From assembly GCA_016717225.1 (NCBI GenBank), contig JADKGB010000002.1, forward strand, positions 186,001-250,000: a DNA stretch of 64,000 nucleotides. Reading direction: 5' to 3'. This stretch comes from Flavobacteriales bacterium (GTDB taxonomy: Bacteria; Bacteroidota; Bacteroidia; Flavobacteriales_F; PHOS-HE28). The first letter of the stretch is position 1; each line of letters begins with the position of its first letter. Of this stretch, positions 32,248 to 41,416 are shown one piece after another. The notes under the pieces were generated by a model, which saw only the letters and a list, made by a program, of their open reading frames with translations, was not told where the DNA came from and did no database searches. The position numbers and the translations under genes are program-made.

Positions 32248-32862
32248 CTCCGCGATCATCAATGCGGTTGCACCCCAGACGACGTGGCCATCAACATCCC
32301 AATACGGCACTTCGGCTTCCCGTCCTAATACATTGATGTAAAGGTTGGTTCGCTTCAAAATATCGTCGCGTTGTAAAGAAGCCATCAACACCGGGATGAG
32401 TCCCGCCACTTCGCGAGGGTCGGGGGTTAGTTGGCCAAGCTCATCCGTGTATGCCAGAACAGGTGTAACGAGCGCTCGGCTTGGTGGGATGTACACGCGT
32501 GAAAGCTCGCCCAGTACTTCGAAGCTTTCGTGAGGAGCGCCGGTTTCTTCCGTGAATTCACGCAACGCTGTCTGGCGGATATCCGTATCCGACAATTCTC
32601 GATGCCCACCGGGAAAGGCCACTTGCCCGCTGTGCACCCCTTCGTACGTGGGACGCAACATGAGCAAGGTGTGCAGTTCGCCCTTCACCGGATAAAGCAG
32701 AATGAGAACACCACTTTCCCGGGGTGGTGGCACTTGACGCAACACCTCGTCGATATCCGGGCGCTGATATCCGCTCAGTTCCCGGAAATCATCATGGCCC
32801 GGTAATGCTTGTTGCACCTCACGGCGCAACCTTTCGATAGTGTCTCGCAAGGGAGGTCTCAA
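32218..32862 (-). CDS. NUDIX hydrolase, CoA pyrophosphatase-like
   Basis: This is a 214-residue NUDIX enzyme. The block HSGQVAFPGGHRELSDTDIR joined to TALREFTEETGA combines the NuCoA motif (LLxxRS...HxGQVxFPGG) with the NUDIX box, as in CoA diphosphatases of the YeaB/NUDT7 type. No ATG occurs before the domain, so initiation must be non-AUG: the TTG at 32862 overlaps the TGA of the upstream TPR lipoprotein, and another TTG lies 12 bp on. Its 3' end overlaps the convergent cyclase gene by about 30 bp. Substrate specificity is inferred from the motif alone. Confidence 0.85.
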   Translation of the reverse strand: MRPPLRDTIERLRREVQQALPGHDDFRELSGYQRPDIDEVLRQVPPPRESGVLILLYPVKGELHTLLMLRPTYEGVHSGQVAFPGGHRELSDTDIRQTALREFTEETGAPHESFEVLGELSRVYIPPSRALVTPVLAYTDELGQLTPDPREVAGLIPVLMASLQRDDILKRTNLYINVLGREAEVPYWDVDGHVVWGATALMIAELRALFHRLG

Positions 32863-33335
32863 TGGTCGTTGAGCAGAACATAAAGTTCGTGAGCTTCTGC
32901 TTTGTACGTGTGTGCACGCGCTTGATCGATCTTCATCGCCTGGTGCATTGCCCGCTCGTATTGGCCGCTGCACAGCCAGCAAAGGGCATTGTACCAGTCT
33001 ACTTGGTCCATGAAGCCGGCTCCGCCTTGGCGCTCCAGAAAGTCCAGGTGCATCTCCGCCTTGTACGGCTCACCGGAACCGAGCAGCGCACTCACGAGAT
33101 ACATGCGGGCAGCGTAGTTCTGCGGCTCCTTGTCGATCACTTTGCGCAATTCCACGGAAGCACCAGAGAGATCACCCTGGTTGTACAAGGTCATGGCGTC
33201 GATCAACTGTGCATTTTGCCTTGTGCGCTGACGTTGGCCAACATAATCCGGATACGGTTTGTAGAACTGCTTGCACAAAGTGGTATCAACAGCACCACAA
33301 CCCGAAACCAGGAAAAGGAAGAATAACCAACGCAT
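32859..33335 (-). CDS. Small TPR lipoprotein
   Basis: This 158-residue protein starts MRWLFFLFLVSGCGAVDT, a lipoprotein signal with lipobox VSGC. The rest is TPR-like: LYNQGDLSGASVELRKVIDK, NYAARMYLVSALLGSGEPYK and WYNALCWLCSGQYERAMHQA. No partner is identified. It lies between signal peptidase I and the NUDIX gene, with a start/stop overlap to the latter. The frame continues upstream into the signal peptidase gene but without coding character. Confidence 0.7.
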   Translation of the reverse strand: MRWLFFLFLVSGCGAVDTTLCKQFYKPYPDYVGQRQRTRQNAQLIDAMTLYNQGDLSGASVELRKVIDKEPQNYAARMYLVSALLGSGEPYKAEMHLDFLERQGGAGFMDQVDWYNALCWLCSGQYERAMHQAMKIDQARAHTYKAEAHELYVLLNDH

Positions 33336-33366
33336 GTTCAACTCGATCAGGAACTGATCGATGGGG

Positions 33367-34308
33367 CTAAGGTATTCCTGTGAACCAACGTCCTTCGCGA
33401 ATATCTCCTGAAACTGGATCATTGCTCACAAGCACAAAACTGGCCCGACCTACCAGATGATCCGCTGGCACGAATCCCCAATAGCGGCTATCCGAGCTGT
33501 AATGGCGGCTATCGCCAAGCACCAGATAATAGTCCTGTTTGATGGTGTAGCTATCGAGTTTTGCCCCATTCAGTAGGATGTCCTTCCCAGAGGCCCAAAG
33601 CGTGTTTCCTTCATACCGTGTGATCAGGCGGTCGTAGAGCGCGAGATTGTCCACATCCACGTGTATTTCATCACCCTTACGGGGCACAGCAACGGGGCCG
33701 AAGTCATCACTGTTCCAAGGGTGCTTCGGACTGTAAGGGAAGATATTTCCAGGCGAACCGGTAGCTAGACGCATAGGTTCCAATTCCACTACACCAAGGG
33801 TAGTTCGTAAGCGGGTGACAAGCTCATCGTTCAGGGGCAATTCGATCTCGCTCCGTCCGGGCATTTCGTAGGTCGGTGTAAGTCCGATCGATCGGAGCAA
33901 GGCTGGAATGTCCGTCCCATTCTTGAACTGGAGAAGCCAACTCCGGGTCTCCTTCTGAAAGTCAGGCATGCGGTTACCGTTCACGAACAAATGACCACTT
34001 CGGATCTCCACCTTGTCACCGGGCATGCCCACGATCCTTTTCACCAGCAGTTGTCTGCGCGCCATCGATCGATCATCCTGCATTGGATCTCTGAAAACAG
34101 CGACATCTCCACGCTCAAAGCCAGTCCATAAAGGCCATTTCGCCACGCCAACCAGGTCACCAGGGTAGAGCGTAGCGTACATGCTCGAACTGCGCACGGT
34201 AACCCAACAGAGCACAAAGGCGTGTACAAAGCCCAGGAAAACAATGGCGATCAAAAGAGCTTTGAGCCAATCGTTGGTTCCGCGCCAGTGATCGATCAGC
34301 TTTCGCAT
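33367..34308 (-). CDS. Signal peptidase I, second copy
   Basis: This is a membrane serine-lysine peptidase of 313 residues that removes signal peptides. One N-terminal helix (about 15-37) precedes the catalytic S42 (VRSSSMYATLYPGD), K90 (LLVKRIVGMPGD) and the GDSRHYSSDSRYWGFV box near the end. The large insertion between box D and box E is typical of Bacteroidota enzymes. It is tandem with a longer lepB 50 bp upstream, and both keep their catalytic dyads. The copy may have specialised substrates. Confidence 0.93.
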   Translation of the reverse strand: MRKLIDHWRGTNDWLKALLIAIVFLGFVHAFVLCWVTVRSSSMYATLYPGDLVGVAKWPLWTGFERGDVAVFRDPMQDDRSMARRQLLVKRIVGMPGDKVEIRSGHLFVNGNRMPDFQKETRSWLLQFKNGTDIPALLRSIGLTPTYEMPGRSEIELPLNDELVTRLRTTLGVVELEPMRLATGSPGNIFPYSPKHPWNSDDFGPVAVPRKGDEIHVDVDNLALYDRLITRYEGNTLWASGKDILLNGAKLDSYTIKQDYYLVLGDSRHYSSDSRYWGFVPADHLVGRASFVLVSNDPVSGDIREGRWFTGIP

Positions 34309-34358
34309 TTGCTATGTGTGTCTTCCTCTTGGGGAAGAGCAGCTTGTTGGAAGGGAGT

Positions 34359-35915
34359 TCAACGCACCAACGAAAACACTCGCTTCCACCGGATCCCCAT
34401 GGGGAATCCACCGTTCTCAGGGTCGGTGGTAAGCCAGATCAGAACGGCCTTGCCAACCACATGGTCGAACGGAACAAATCCCCAGAACCGGGCGTCCTGT
34501 GAGCGGTGCCTATTGTCACCCATCAACCAATAATAGTCCTGCTTGAACGTGTAGCTCGTTGCTTTTTCACCGTTGATGAAGATGTCGTCACCACGCAATT
34601 CCACAGTATTCCCCTCATAGACGGATATAGCGCGGCGGTACAGTGGCAAGTTCTCCTTGGTAAGCGTCAGGTTTTCTCCCGCTTTGGGGATCAATAGCGG
34701 CCCGAAATTGTCTTCACTCCAATCGAACGCCGGCGTGTTCGGGTAGATCGGATAACCATATTCCGGACGGTAGAAGCCCTTTGGCCTGATCTGCCTTTTC
34801 ATGGAGATCACATTACCGAATTTGGCGACTTCTTCCGCACGCTTTTGCGTAAGTGGGAAGACAGCAGTATCACCACCAGGGCTTTGGCCAATGTCAGCGA
34901 ACGACACGTCGAACTGCTGTTTCAGCGCATTCTCATTGAACTTTCCTTTCGTTCTGAAGCCATAAGCGTATTGGCCCATGGGTGGCAGAGGTGACTCCTC
35001 ACCATTCACGAACAACACGCCATCTTTCACTTCGATCTTGTCTCCTGCGATCGCAACGCACCGCTTGATGTAATTCTCCTGCTTGTCTACAGGGCGAACA
35101 AGAATGCCACCGCCCTCAGCCATTACGCCGCCACTTTTAGGCATGCGGTAAGAAGGATCCTGCACTTTCTTCCGACCGTAATTGCGCACCAGTTGATAGT
35201 AGCTCTGCTCTTGAATGTTCGCTACCACGGTATCGCCTTCAGGAAAGTTGAAGACCACGGCATCGCCGCGTTCCGGTTTTCCCAAGCCCGGCAGTCGGAA
35301 ATAGGGGAGGGAGAACCAGTTGGTAAAACTGGGTGTACTCGCAGTAAGCGGCAGCGTGTGGTGTGTGAACGGAAAGGTGATCGGCGTCATCGGGGTGCGT
35401 GCGCCGTAACTCAATTTGCTTACGAAGAGGTAGTCGCCCACGAGCAGGCTTTTCTCCATGGATTCCGTGGGTATCGTGAACGCTTCGAAAGTGAATACGC
35501 GGAAGGTTGTGGCGACGATAACGGCGAAAAGGATCGCATCGCCCCATTGGCCGGCAAAAGCTCGCTTGCGATCACCTATCGGAATCGGCCCAACCCACTT
35601 GTGTTCTGCTTTGAACGCCAAGCGCGGCAGCGTTATCCAAGGCGTGAATACCATGATCACATGCTGCTTCAGTTCACGCTCGTTGAAGGCAATGCTGGTG
35701 TTCACATTGTATATGATCAGTATCAGCAGGTTGATGCCCGGAACGAGCAGAAGGATCACCCAATACCATGGCTTGCCAAGGATCTTGTTCCACACGAAGA
35801 GATTGTACAATGGAATGTACCCCGCCCAAGCGGGCGCTCCTGCCTTGGCGAAGATCTTCGGCAGGCAAATGGAAAGTATAGCGAGGTAAGCGAGGAGGAG
35901 GATCCAGGGGATCAT
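34359..35915 (-). CDS. lepB: Signal peptidase I, long form with membrane N-domain
   Basis: This is a 518-residue signal peptidase. An extra N-terminal module with several hydrophobic segments (MIPWILLLAYLAILSIC, WYWVILLLVPGINLLILI) precedes the catalytic region, as in other Bacteroidota LepB. Catalytic S152 (IPTESMEKSLLVGDYL) and K284 (ENYIKRCVAIAGD) are present, as is the GDNRHRSQDARFWGFV motif. The ATG at 35915 is chosen over an in-frame TTG 24 bp upstream. It belongs to the conserved parA-parB-DUF5683-dapB-lepB series, transcribed towards lower coordinates. Confidence 0.95.
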   Translation of the reverse strand: MIPWILLLAYLAILSICLPKIFAKAGAPAWAGYIPLYNLFVWNKILGKPWYWVILLLVPGINLLILIIYNVNTSIAFNERELKQHVIMVFTPWITLPRLAFKAEHKWVGPIPIGDRKRAFAGQWGDAILFAVIVATTFRVFTFEAFTIPTESMEKSLLVGDYLFVSKLSYGARTPMTPITFPFTHHTLPLTASTPSFTNWFSLPYFRLPGLGKPERGDAVVFNFPEGDTVVANIQEQSYYQLVRNYGRKKVQDPSYRMPKSGGVMAEGGGILVRPVDKQENYIKRCVAIAGDKIEVKDGVLFVNGEESPLPPMGQYAYGFRTKGKFNENALKQQFDVSFADIGQSPGGDTAVFPLTQKRAEEVAKFGNVISMKRQIRPKGFYRPEYGYPIYPNTPAFDWSEDNFGPLLIPKAGENLTLTKENLPLYRRAISVYEGNTVELRGDDIFINGEKATSYTFKQDYYWLMGDNRHRSQDARFWGFVPFDHVVGKAVLIWLTTDPENGGFPMGIRWKRVFSLVR

Positions 35916-36041
35916 GTGAGGGTGCGATAATGATCCCAAGCGCTCATGAGCCCTTGGGATAAGGGGAGCGCGAAAGTGCGGAATCCCTTTCGGAGAGTAA
36001 CGTGAAATTGCGTGAAGAGGCGAACATGGGCATGTGTCCGA

Positions 36042-36767
36042 TCACCGGGACAGGTCGAGAACATCATCCATGGTGAAGAAGCCTTGTCTGCCTTTGAGCC
36101 ATTCGGCGGCCACAACAGCGCCTATCGCGAAGCCTTGTCGCCCGAAGGCGTCGTGCGTGATGGTGATCTTGTCCTCAGTGCTCGTCCAGGTAACACTGTG
36201 CTTGCCGGGGACATCACCAATGCGCTCGCTCACAATGGGGACCAGCGTTGATGAAGGCGAAGGGGAGTAGGGCGCAGGGGCCAATTCCCAGCCGGCATAA
36301 CGATGCGTTTTCAGATCGATATCCCGCGCCAGAGTTATTGCAGTTCCGCTCGGCGCATCCAATTTGTGGAGGTGATGGACTTCATCAACGTGCACGCGAT
36401 AACCCGGCTGATCATTCATCAAACCTGCCAAGAACTTGTTCACCCGAAAGAACAAATTCACGCCGATACTGAAGTTGCTCGCCCAAAGCAATGAACCTTG
36501 ATTGGCCTGCACCATGGCTTTTACTTCGGCCATGCGGTCGTACCAGCCCGTTGTTCCTACAACGATCGGAACGCCAGATTCCAGGCATAAGCGCATGTTC
36601 TCCAAGGCTTGGTCCGGTTTCGTGAACTCGATCGCAACATCGCATCCTTTCGGAGAGGATCCCGCGTTCGCTGTATCGACTTTCAAGGACACAGAATGCC
36701 CACGCCCAAGGGCCACTTGCTCAATGGCCTTGCCCATTTTTCCATAGCCGAGGAGAGCGACGTTCAT
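36042..36767 (-). CDS. dapB: 4-hydroxy-tetrahydrodipicolinate reductase
   Basis: This enzyme reduces the dihydrodipicolinate intermediate in lysine/diaminopimelate synthesis. The 241-residue protein has the dinucleotide-binding GYGKMGKAIE at the front, VVGTTGW, and the catalytic segment EVHHLHKLDAPSGTA, whose His-His and Lys match E. coli H159/H160 and K163. The C-terminal half carries the dimerisation sheet. It lies 30 bp downstream of the DUF5683 gene. Confidence 0.96.
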   Translation of the reverse strand: MNVALLGYGKMGKAIEQVALGRGHSVSLKVDTANAGSSPKGCDVAIEFTKPDQALENMRLCLESGVPIVVGTTGWYDRMAEVKAMVQANQGSLLWASNFSIGVNLFFRVNKFLAGLMNDQPGYRVHVDEVHHLHKLDAPSGTAITLARDIDLKTHRYAGWELAPAPYSPSPSSTLVPIVSERIGDVPGKHSVTWTSTEDKITITHDAFGRQGFAIGAVVAAEWLKGRQGFFTMDDVLDLSR

Positions 36768-36797
36768 GGCGTGAAGATGCAGCGATACGTGTTCCTG

Positions 36798-37400
36798 TCA
36801 CAACCCTTTTACGAAGTGCCGCCGATCCGAAGCAGGTTGTATCGCAAGATTCAATGAAAGACCAACAGCCCCCTGCGAAACCATTGGCAAGCTAGGCCCC
36901 AAGTTCAACGATAGGTCATCGCCCACATCAAAGCGCACAAAATGCGCGTCAACGCTCGCATCAACCACATTCAAAATGTACACTCCAGCCGTACAGAGCC
37001 AACTCAGATCCCGCCATTTCCGATAGGTGTCCGCTACTTCACGGACCCTGTCCGCCGAAAATTGGCCGTTGAATTCATCCGTTGTGTTCGGGTCATTATC
37101 CACAAGAGCCACGTAGGCATCACGATAGCGTGAATATTCCTTGTTGTTGCGCTGAATGAAATATGCGCACGTCGCTAATCCACCCCATGCGATCGGAGCT
37201 TTCCAATACTTGCGATTATAGATCTGCCCAGCACCCGGCAACAATGCTGAATAGATCGTCGCACGCTTCGGCTGGTGTCTTGCGCGCCAATCAGGTCGGA
37301 CTGTGGTATCCGGAGAAGAAACCGATCCTTGGCCGAAAGCGGAACCAGCGCTGGAAAGCGCGACCAGGATCAATAAGGTCCGGAGTTGTGGCGGGAGCAT
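36798..37400 (-). CDS. DUF5683 membrane protein
   Basis: This is a 200-residue protein with a signal peptide (LRTLLILVALSSAGSAFGQ) and a DUF5683 core: ATIYSALLPGAGQIYNRKYW is the signature, followed by a membrane segment (PIAWGGLATCAYFIQRNN) and WLCTAGVYILNVVDASVDAH. The function is unknown, but its place between parB and dapB is conserved in Bacteroidota. The start at 37400 is chosen because the signal peptide begins there. Confidence 0.87.
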   Translation of the reverse strand: MLPPQLRTLLILVALSSAGSAFGQGSVSSPDTTVRPDWRARHQPKRATIYSALLPGAGQIYNRKYWKAPIAWGGLATCAYFIQRNNKEYSRYRDAYVALVDNDPNTTDEFNGQFSADRVREVADTYRKWRDLSWLCTAGVYILNVVDASVDAHFVRFDVGDDLSLNLGPSLPMVSQGAVGLSLNLAIQPASDRRHFVKGL

Positions 37401-37456
37401 CAGCACGATCACCCGCGAAGATCGGGCCAAGCGCGCAATTCCATGTTCAACAGGAT

Positions 37457-38353
37457 CTAACGGCTCTCCAGCAAGCGCTTGATCCGCTCGAGCTCTTCGT
37501 CGTTCTTGAAGCTGATCTCGATGCGGCCCTTGCCGCCATCGCTCTGTTTCACGGTGACTTTGGTGCCGAATATGCCAGCGAAATGTTTGCTCAAGTGTTT
37601 CTGTCTTGCAGCACTCATGCGCACCGGAGCCCCACCAAAACGGGCGAGCGGGCTTTTGTCCCGGGCTACTTCTTCAACCTGTCGCACGCTCATCTGGCTT
37701 TCGATGATGCGGTGGTAAAGTTCGATCTGCTTGATCGGGTCGGGTATCGTGATCAACGCTCGCGCATGGCCCATACCGATGTGCTTCTGTCGAAGACCAA
37801 GCTGGATCTCTGGTGGAAGCTTCAACAAACGCAGGTAGTTGGCCACGGTCGCGCGGTCTTTCCCAACCTTTTCACTGAGTTGCTCCTGTGTCAGATTCAC
37901 CTCATCCACCAAACGCTGGAAACTGATGGCGACTTCGATGGCATCCAACTCTTCGCGTTGGATATTCTCCACCAGAGCCATCTCCAACATCCCTTCATCG
38001 TTGGCGATGCGGATATAGGCTGGCACCTCCGTAAGTCCGGCGAGTTGCGAAGCCCGAAAACGCCGTTCACCGCTGATGAGCTGGTACCGATCGTAACCGA
38101 GTTTACGAACGGTTACGGGTTGGATGATCCCCAGTTCCTTGATGCTCTGTGCCAACTCCACCAGCGCCTCTTTGCTGAAGGTTGTGCGCGGCTGAAACGG
38201 ATTGGGTTCAATATGCGCGATGAGAATATTGGCCACACCACCGGCCACCCGGTTCCCACCGAGCTCCGAAGTTCCATTGCGCTCAGTGATATCGGTGCTG
38301 CTGTCTTCCAGCAAGGCACTCAGGCCGCGGCCAAGTCCACGTTTCTTGGTCAT
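37457..38353 (-). CDS. parB: Chromosome-partitioning protein ParB
   Basis: ParB is a CTP-dependent DNA clamp that spreads from parS and loads SMC. The 298-residue protein starts TKKRGLGRGLSALL, has the N-terminal CTPase elements (PFQPR, SGERRFRASQLAG), ENIQREELDAIE, a helix-turn-helix (LTQEQLSEKVGKDRATVANYL), and a C-terminal dimer domain. Its ATG shares one base with the parA stop (TAATG). I found no convincing parS in the window. Confidence 0.96.
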   Translation of the reverse strand: MTKKRGLGRGLSALLEDSSTDITERNGTSELGGNRVAGGVANILIAHIEPNPFQPRTTFSKEALVELAQSIKELGIIQPVTVRKLGYDRYQLISGERRFRASQLAGLTEVPAYIRIANDEGMLEMALVENIQREELDAIEVAISFQRLVDEVNLTQEQLSEKVGKDRATVANYLRLLKLPPEIQLGLRQKHIGMGHARALITIPDPIKQIELYHRIIESQMSVRQVEEVARDKSPLARFGGAPVRMSAARQKHLSKHFAGIFGTKVTVKQSDGGKGRIEISFKNDEELERIKRLLESR

Positions 38354-39165
38354 TACGCTTCAACGGTAGCAATGGTGCGCTCGGCTTCGCGAATACGCGT
38401 GAGGTCGTTCTTCTGCAGGATCTCGCGCGCCAGGTTCAAGTAGTTCGTAGCGCCCTTGCTGCTGGCATCGTGCATGATGATCGTTTGTCCATGGCTCGGC
38501 GCCTCGCCAAGCGAAACATTGCGATGGATAACGGTGTCAAATACCAATTGCTGGAAATGCGTCTTCACCTCATCCACCACTTGATTGGCCAAGCGAAGGC
38601 GGCTATCGTACATGGTCAGCAACATACCCTCGATCACCAATTCAGGATTGAGGCGTTGTTGAACGATCTTGATCGTGTTGAGCAATTTGCCCAAGCCTTC
38701 CAAAGCGAAGTATTCACACTGCACCGGCACGATAACGCTATCCGCACAGCTCAGCGCATTCACGGTTACCAGACCGAGCGACGGGGAACAATCGATGATA
38801 ATGAAATCGTACAACTCACGAAGCGGCTCAAGTACCCGCTTCATCTGCTTTTCGCGGTCCGGCATGTCGATCATCTCGATCTCCGCACCTACCAGATCGA
38901 TGTGGCCCGGCAGCAGATCGAGGTTCGGGTTATCCGTTGTCCTGATCACATCCGTTGCCGGGGCGCCATTGATGATGCTCTCGTAAATGCTCGCTTTGGT
39001 TTCGCGCGGGTCGTATCCCGTACCACTGGTCGCGTTGGCCTGCGGATCGGCATCCACCAGCAGTGTTCTGCGTTCCAATGCGCCCAAGCAGGCGGCCAGG
39101 TTGATAGCGGTAGTGGTCTTGCCAACGCCGCCTTTCTGATTCACGATCGCGATGATCTTGCCCAT
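38353..39165 (-). CDS. parA: Chromosome-partitioning ATPase ParA/Soj
   Basis: This is a deviant Walker-type ATPase of 270 residues which binds DNA non-specifically and drives ParB-parS segregation. It starts MGKIIAIVNQKGGVGKTTTA with the deviant Walker A at 11-18, and has DADPQANATSGTG and FIIDCSPSLGLVTVNAL. The start at 39165 gives the standard N-terminus; a longer frame adds ten residues. A TACTTTCGG box lies at 39224-39232, about 60 bp upstream, making this the promoter-proximal gene of the parAB-dapB-lepB series. Confidence 0.96.
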   Translation of the reverse strand: MGKIIAIVNQKGGVGKTTTAINLAACLGALERRTLLVDADPQANATSGTGYDPRETKASIYESIINGAPATDVIRTTDNPNLDLLPGHIDLVGAEIEMIDMPDREKQMKRVLEPLRELYDFIIIDCSPSLGLVTVNALSCADSVIVPVQCEYFALEGLGKLLNTIKIVQQRLNPELVIEGMLLTMYDSRLRLANQVVDEVKTHFQQLVFDTVIHRNVSLGEAPSHGQTIIMHDASSKGATNYLNLAREILQKNDLTRIREAERTIATVEA

Positions 39166-39223
39166 GGTGGATATTCGTTTTGGAGGTTGTTCCAAAGGCG
39201 TTGGTTCAACGTTTTGGACGGGG

Positions 39224-39232
39224 CCGAAAGTA
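39224..39232 (-). promoter_or_regulatory. Possible -7 box for parAB (TACTTTCGG)
   Basis: The minus strand reads TACTTTCGG 59 bp upstream of the parA start, within the 282-bp gap between parA and the SDR gene. The rest of that gap shows no supported gene. Confidence 0.45.
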
Positions 39233-39447
39233 GACCTGCGGGTTTCGCCAGCAGCGCTCCTTCGTCTGTGGTTTTTTGAACAGTACGATGTGTCGAAGGT
39301 GTTGCATCGGATCTTATCAACACCCCATAATCAATGGGAGCGTGATGATGCGTACTTCTTAACAAGACCGATAAGATCGTGGATAGATGATCGAAACAGC
39401 GCTCAACCTAAAGGAGCAGGCCCATAAAAGTTACCTCCGCAGACTGG

Positions 39448-40149
39448 TCAGATCGTGCTCATGCCACCATCCACACCGAACACCTGGCCCGTGATCCAGG
39501 TTGCCTCCTTCGAGAGCAGGAACTGCGCCATCGCTGCGATGTCATCAGGCTCCCCGACGCGCTTCATCGGATGGCGATCGGCCGATGCCTTTTCCTTTTC
39601 CGGTGTATTCAGTAGTCTTTCGGACAACCCCGTGCGGGTAAGGCCCGGCGCAATGCAATTCACCCTCACGACAGGTGCGAGTTCCGCGGACAGCGAACGG
39701 GTCAAGCCTTCCACTGCTCCTTTTGCGGCTGCCACGCCGGCATGGAAAGCCATGCCACGCTGAACAGCAACAGTGCTGAAGAGCACGATACCGGAACTTG
39801 GGCAGCGTTTCAATCGATCCAAGCACACTTGAATGCTTTGGAAAGCACCAACCACATTGATCTCGAATGCCACACGCAGATCATCCGCCTTCAAAACCCG
39901 CATCGGTTTGAGGTCGATGCTTCCCGGGCAGTAGACCAATCCGCCCAAGGCATCAGGGAGGTCTGCGGTCGGCAGCACCTGTTCGATAGCGTTGAAAACA
40001 ACATGTTTCAACACGCCTTGTGGAGCATCCACCGTTCGGCCAGCTGAAATAACGGATCGACCGGCCGAGATCAACCGCTCTGCCAATCGACGGCCAATGC
40101 CGTGGGTCGCACCGACAATAAGAATAGGTTCGTTCTGCATTTGTAGCAT
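39448..40149 (-). CDS. Short-chain dehydrogenase/reductase family protein
   Basis: This is a 233-residue Rossmann-fold protein with cofactor motif VGATHGIGRRLAERL and the N-A-G-type segment GGLVYCPGSIDLK. The usual Ser is in FSTVAVQRGMAFHAGVAAAK, but the Tyr of the YxxxK site is replaced (GVAAAK, with Val at the expected place), so it is an atypical SDR. The C-terminal INCIAPGLTRTGLSERLL and VDGGMS are normal. The start could be 40149 or 40140; both are ATG. Its substrate is unknown. Confidence 0.82.
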   Translation of the reverse strand: MLQMQNEPILIVGATHGIGRRLAERLISAGRSVISAGRTVDAPQGVLKHVVFNAIEQVLPTADLPDALGGLVYCPGSIDLKPMRVLKADDLRVAFEINVVGAFQSIQVCLDRLKRCPSSGIVLFSTVAVQRGMAFHAGVAAAKGAVEGLTRSLSAELAPVVRVNCIAPGLTRTGLSERLLNTPEKEKASADRHPMKRVGEPDDIAAMAQFLLSKEATWITGQVFGVDGGMSTI

Positions 40150-40242
40150 GAACGTTCATGGCTTCCAAGCTGTTCATTGGAAGTTCCACCATGGCGATGC
40201 ACCAAGTGTGAACCATTGAGGGTATGCGTTGTTTTCAGGACC

Positions 40243-40809
40243 ATGTTCATCGGTGTTGATTTTGGTGCCCAAACTGCAGGAACCACAGCCATTTGTTATC
40301 GGGACCGTGGACTCTTCAAATTCGCTCGAAGCGAGAAAGGTCAAGAGGCGGATATGTGGTTGTCGGATTGGGTTGGGGCCAATCGACCTGAGAGGATCTA
40401 CATCGATGCACCGCTCAGCCTTCCTTCGGCTTATTTCGGCAGAGGTGATGATTTCATCTTTCGCTTGGCCGATCGCAAAGCCGGCGGAATGAGTCCCATG
40501 TTCTTGGGTGGGTTAACTGCGAGAGCGATGCGCGCAGCAGCAAAGTGGAGGTCGTTGGGTATTGAAGTTTTTGAGGTCTATCCCTCAGCGCTTGTTCGGC
40601 ATGAATGGGATTTCCTCAAGATCCCTTCTGGGCGAGCAATACCCCGACACAACCTACGGCTGATGGCGGGCATGTTCATGCTTCCGCCACCGTTGCCCGC
40701 GGACCGACACGAAGCGGATGCTTGGCTTTGTTGGTTGACCGGTCACAGGCATCAGCAAGGCACAAGCATCAGTTTTGGTGATCGCTCAGAAGGGGTGATC
40801 CTGGCATAA
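40243..40809 (+). CDS. DUF429 family protein (RNase H-like fold)
   Basis: This is a 188-residue protein. It starts MFIGVDFGAQTAGTTAIC, an RNase H-fold opening with a conserved Asp, has IYIDAPLSLPS with a second acidic residue, EVYPSALVRHEW, and ends with DRHEADAWLCWLTGHR, where a late Asp/Glu is typical of DUF429. A nuclease activity is proposed for the family but unproven. It is divergent from the SDR gene. A start 66 bp upstream is unlikely because it has no homology. Confidence 0.8.
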   Translation: MFIGVDFGAQTAGTTAICYRDRGLFKFARSEKGQEADMWLSDWVGANRPERIYIDAPLSLPSAYFGRGDDFIFRLADRKAGGMSPMFLGGLTARAMRAAAKWRSLGIEVFEVYPSALVRHEWDFLKIPSGRAIPRHNLRLMAGMFMLPPPLPADRHEADAWLCWLTGHRHQQGTSISFGDRSEGVILA

Positions 40810-40926
40810 GCGTCGATCTCAGAAAGGTTGGCAATGCTTCACGAACAGCTCTGCTGGGAATTCTTTTGATCAGAAGAGTGACGTGCTCTGCTCCACCTTG
40901 TCCTAAGCCTCAAATCCCCACCGACC

Positions 40927-41370
40927 ATGTTCGACCAGATCCTTTCGACCCTAAAGAGCCAAGCGGCTCCTGAACTCATGAACAAGCTCGGCCTCAACGA
41001 GCAACAAACCCACGGATCCATAACCGCAGCTGCCGAAAGTGTGAAAGAAGTGATCGGCGGCGGCGATGGCTTCGGGATGGATGATGTCATGAACCTGTTC
41101 AGCGACGCGAAGAACAACCCCGCTGCAGATGGAATCATGAACCAGCTCAGCTCGGTATTCAGTAACAAGCTTACTGGACAAGTTGGATTGAACGCGCAGC
41201 AGGCGGGAGGTGTGCAAAGCCTTCTGATGCCCATGGTAACCAGCTTGATCACGAAGTACGTGGGCGGTAACGCGAGCAGCCTGCAAGGACTTATTGGTAG
41301 CTTCACCGGCGGTGCAGGTGGTGGTCTTGGCGGTATCGCTGGGGGCCTCATCGGCAAATTATTCAAGTGA
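40927..41370 (+). CDS. DUF937 (YidB-like) protein
   Basis: This is a 147-residue protein of low complexity, rich in Gly, Gln and Asn. LKSQAAPELMNKLGLNEQQT at the front and SSVFSNKLTGQVGLNAQQAG in the middle are the internally repeated DUF937 helices. The C-terminal tail is a Gly/Leu-rich stretch (GGLGGIAGGLIGKLFK). The biological role is not known. It is followed by the dodecin gene after 46 bp. Confidence 0.8.
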   Translation: MFDQILSTLKSQAAPELMNKLGLNEQQTHGSITAAAESVKEVIGGGDGFGMDDVMNLFSDAKNNPAADGIMNQLSSVFSNKLTGQVGLNAQQAGGVQSLLMPMVTSLITKYVGGNASSLQGLIGSFTGGAGGGLGGIAGGLIGKLFK

Positions 41371-41416
41371 ACCAGACGACCAACCCCAGCCTTCGCTGGG
41401 GCAAAAAACAACTACC

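Noticed and set aside
37163..38443. A 426-residue open frame antisense to parB
   Set aside because: parB is unambiguous; the antisense product has no recognisable domain.
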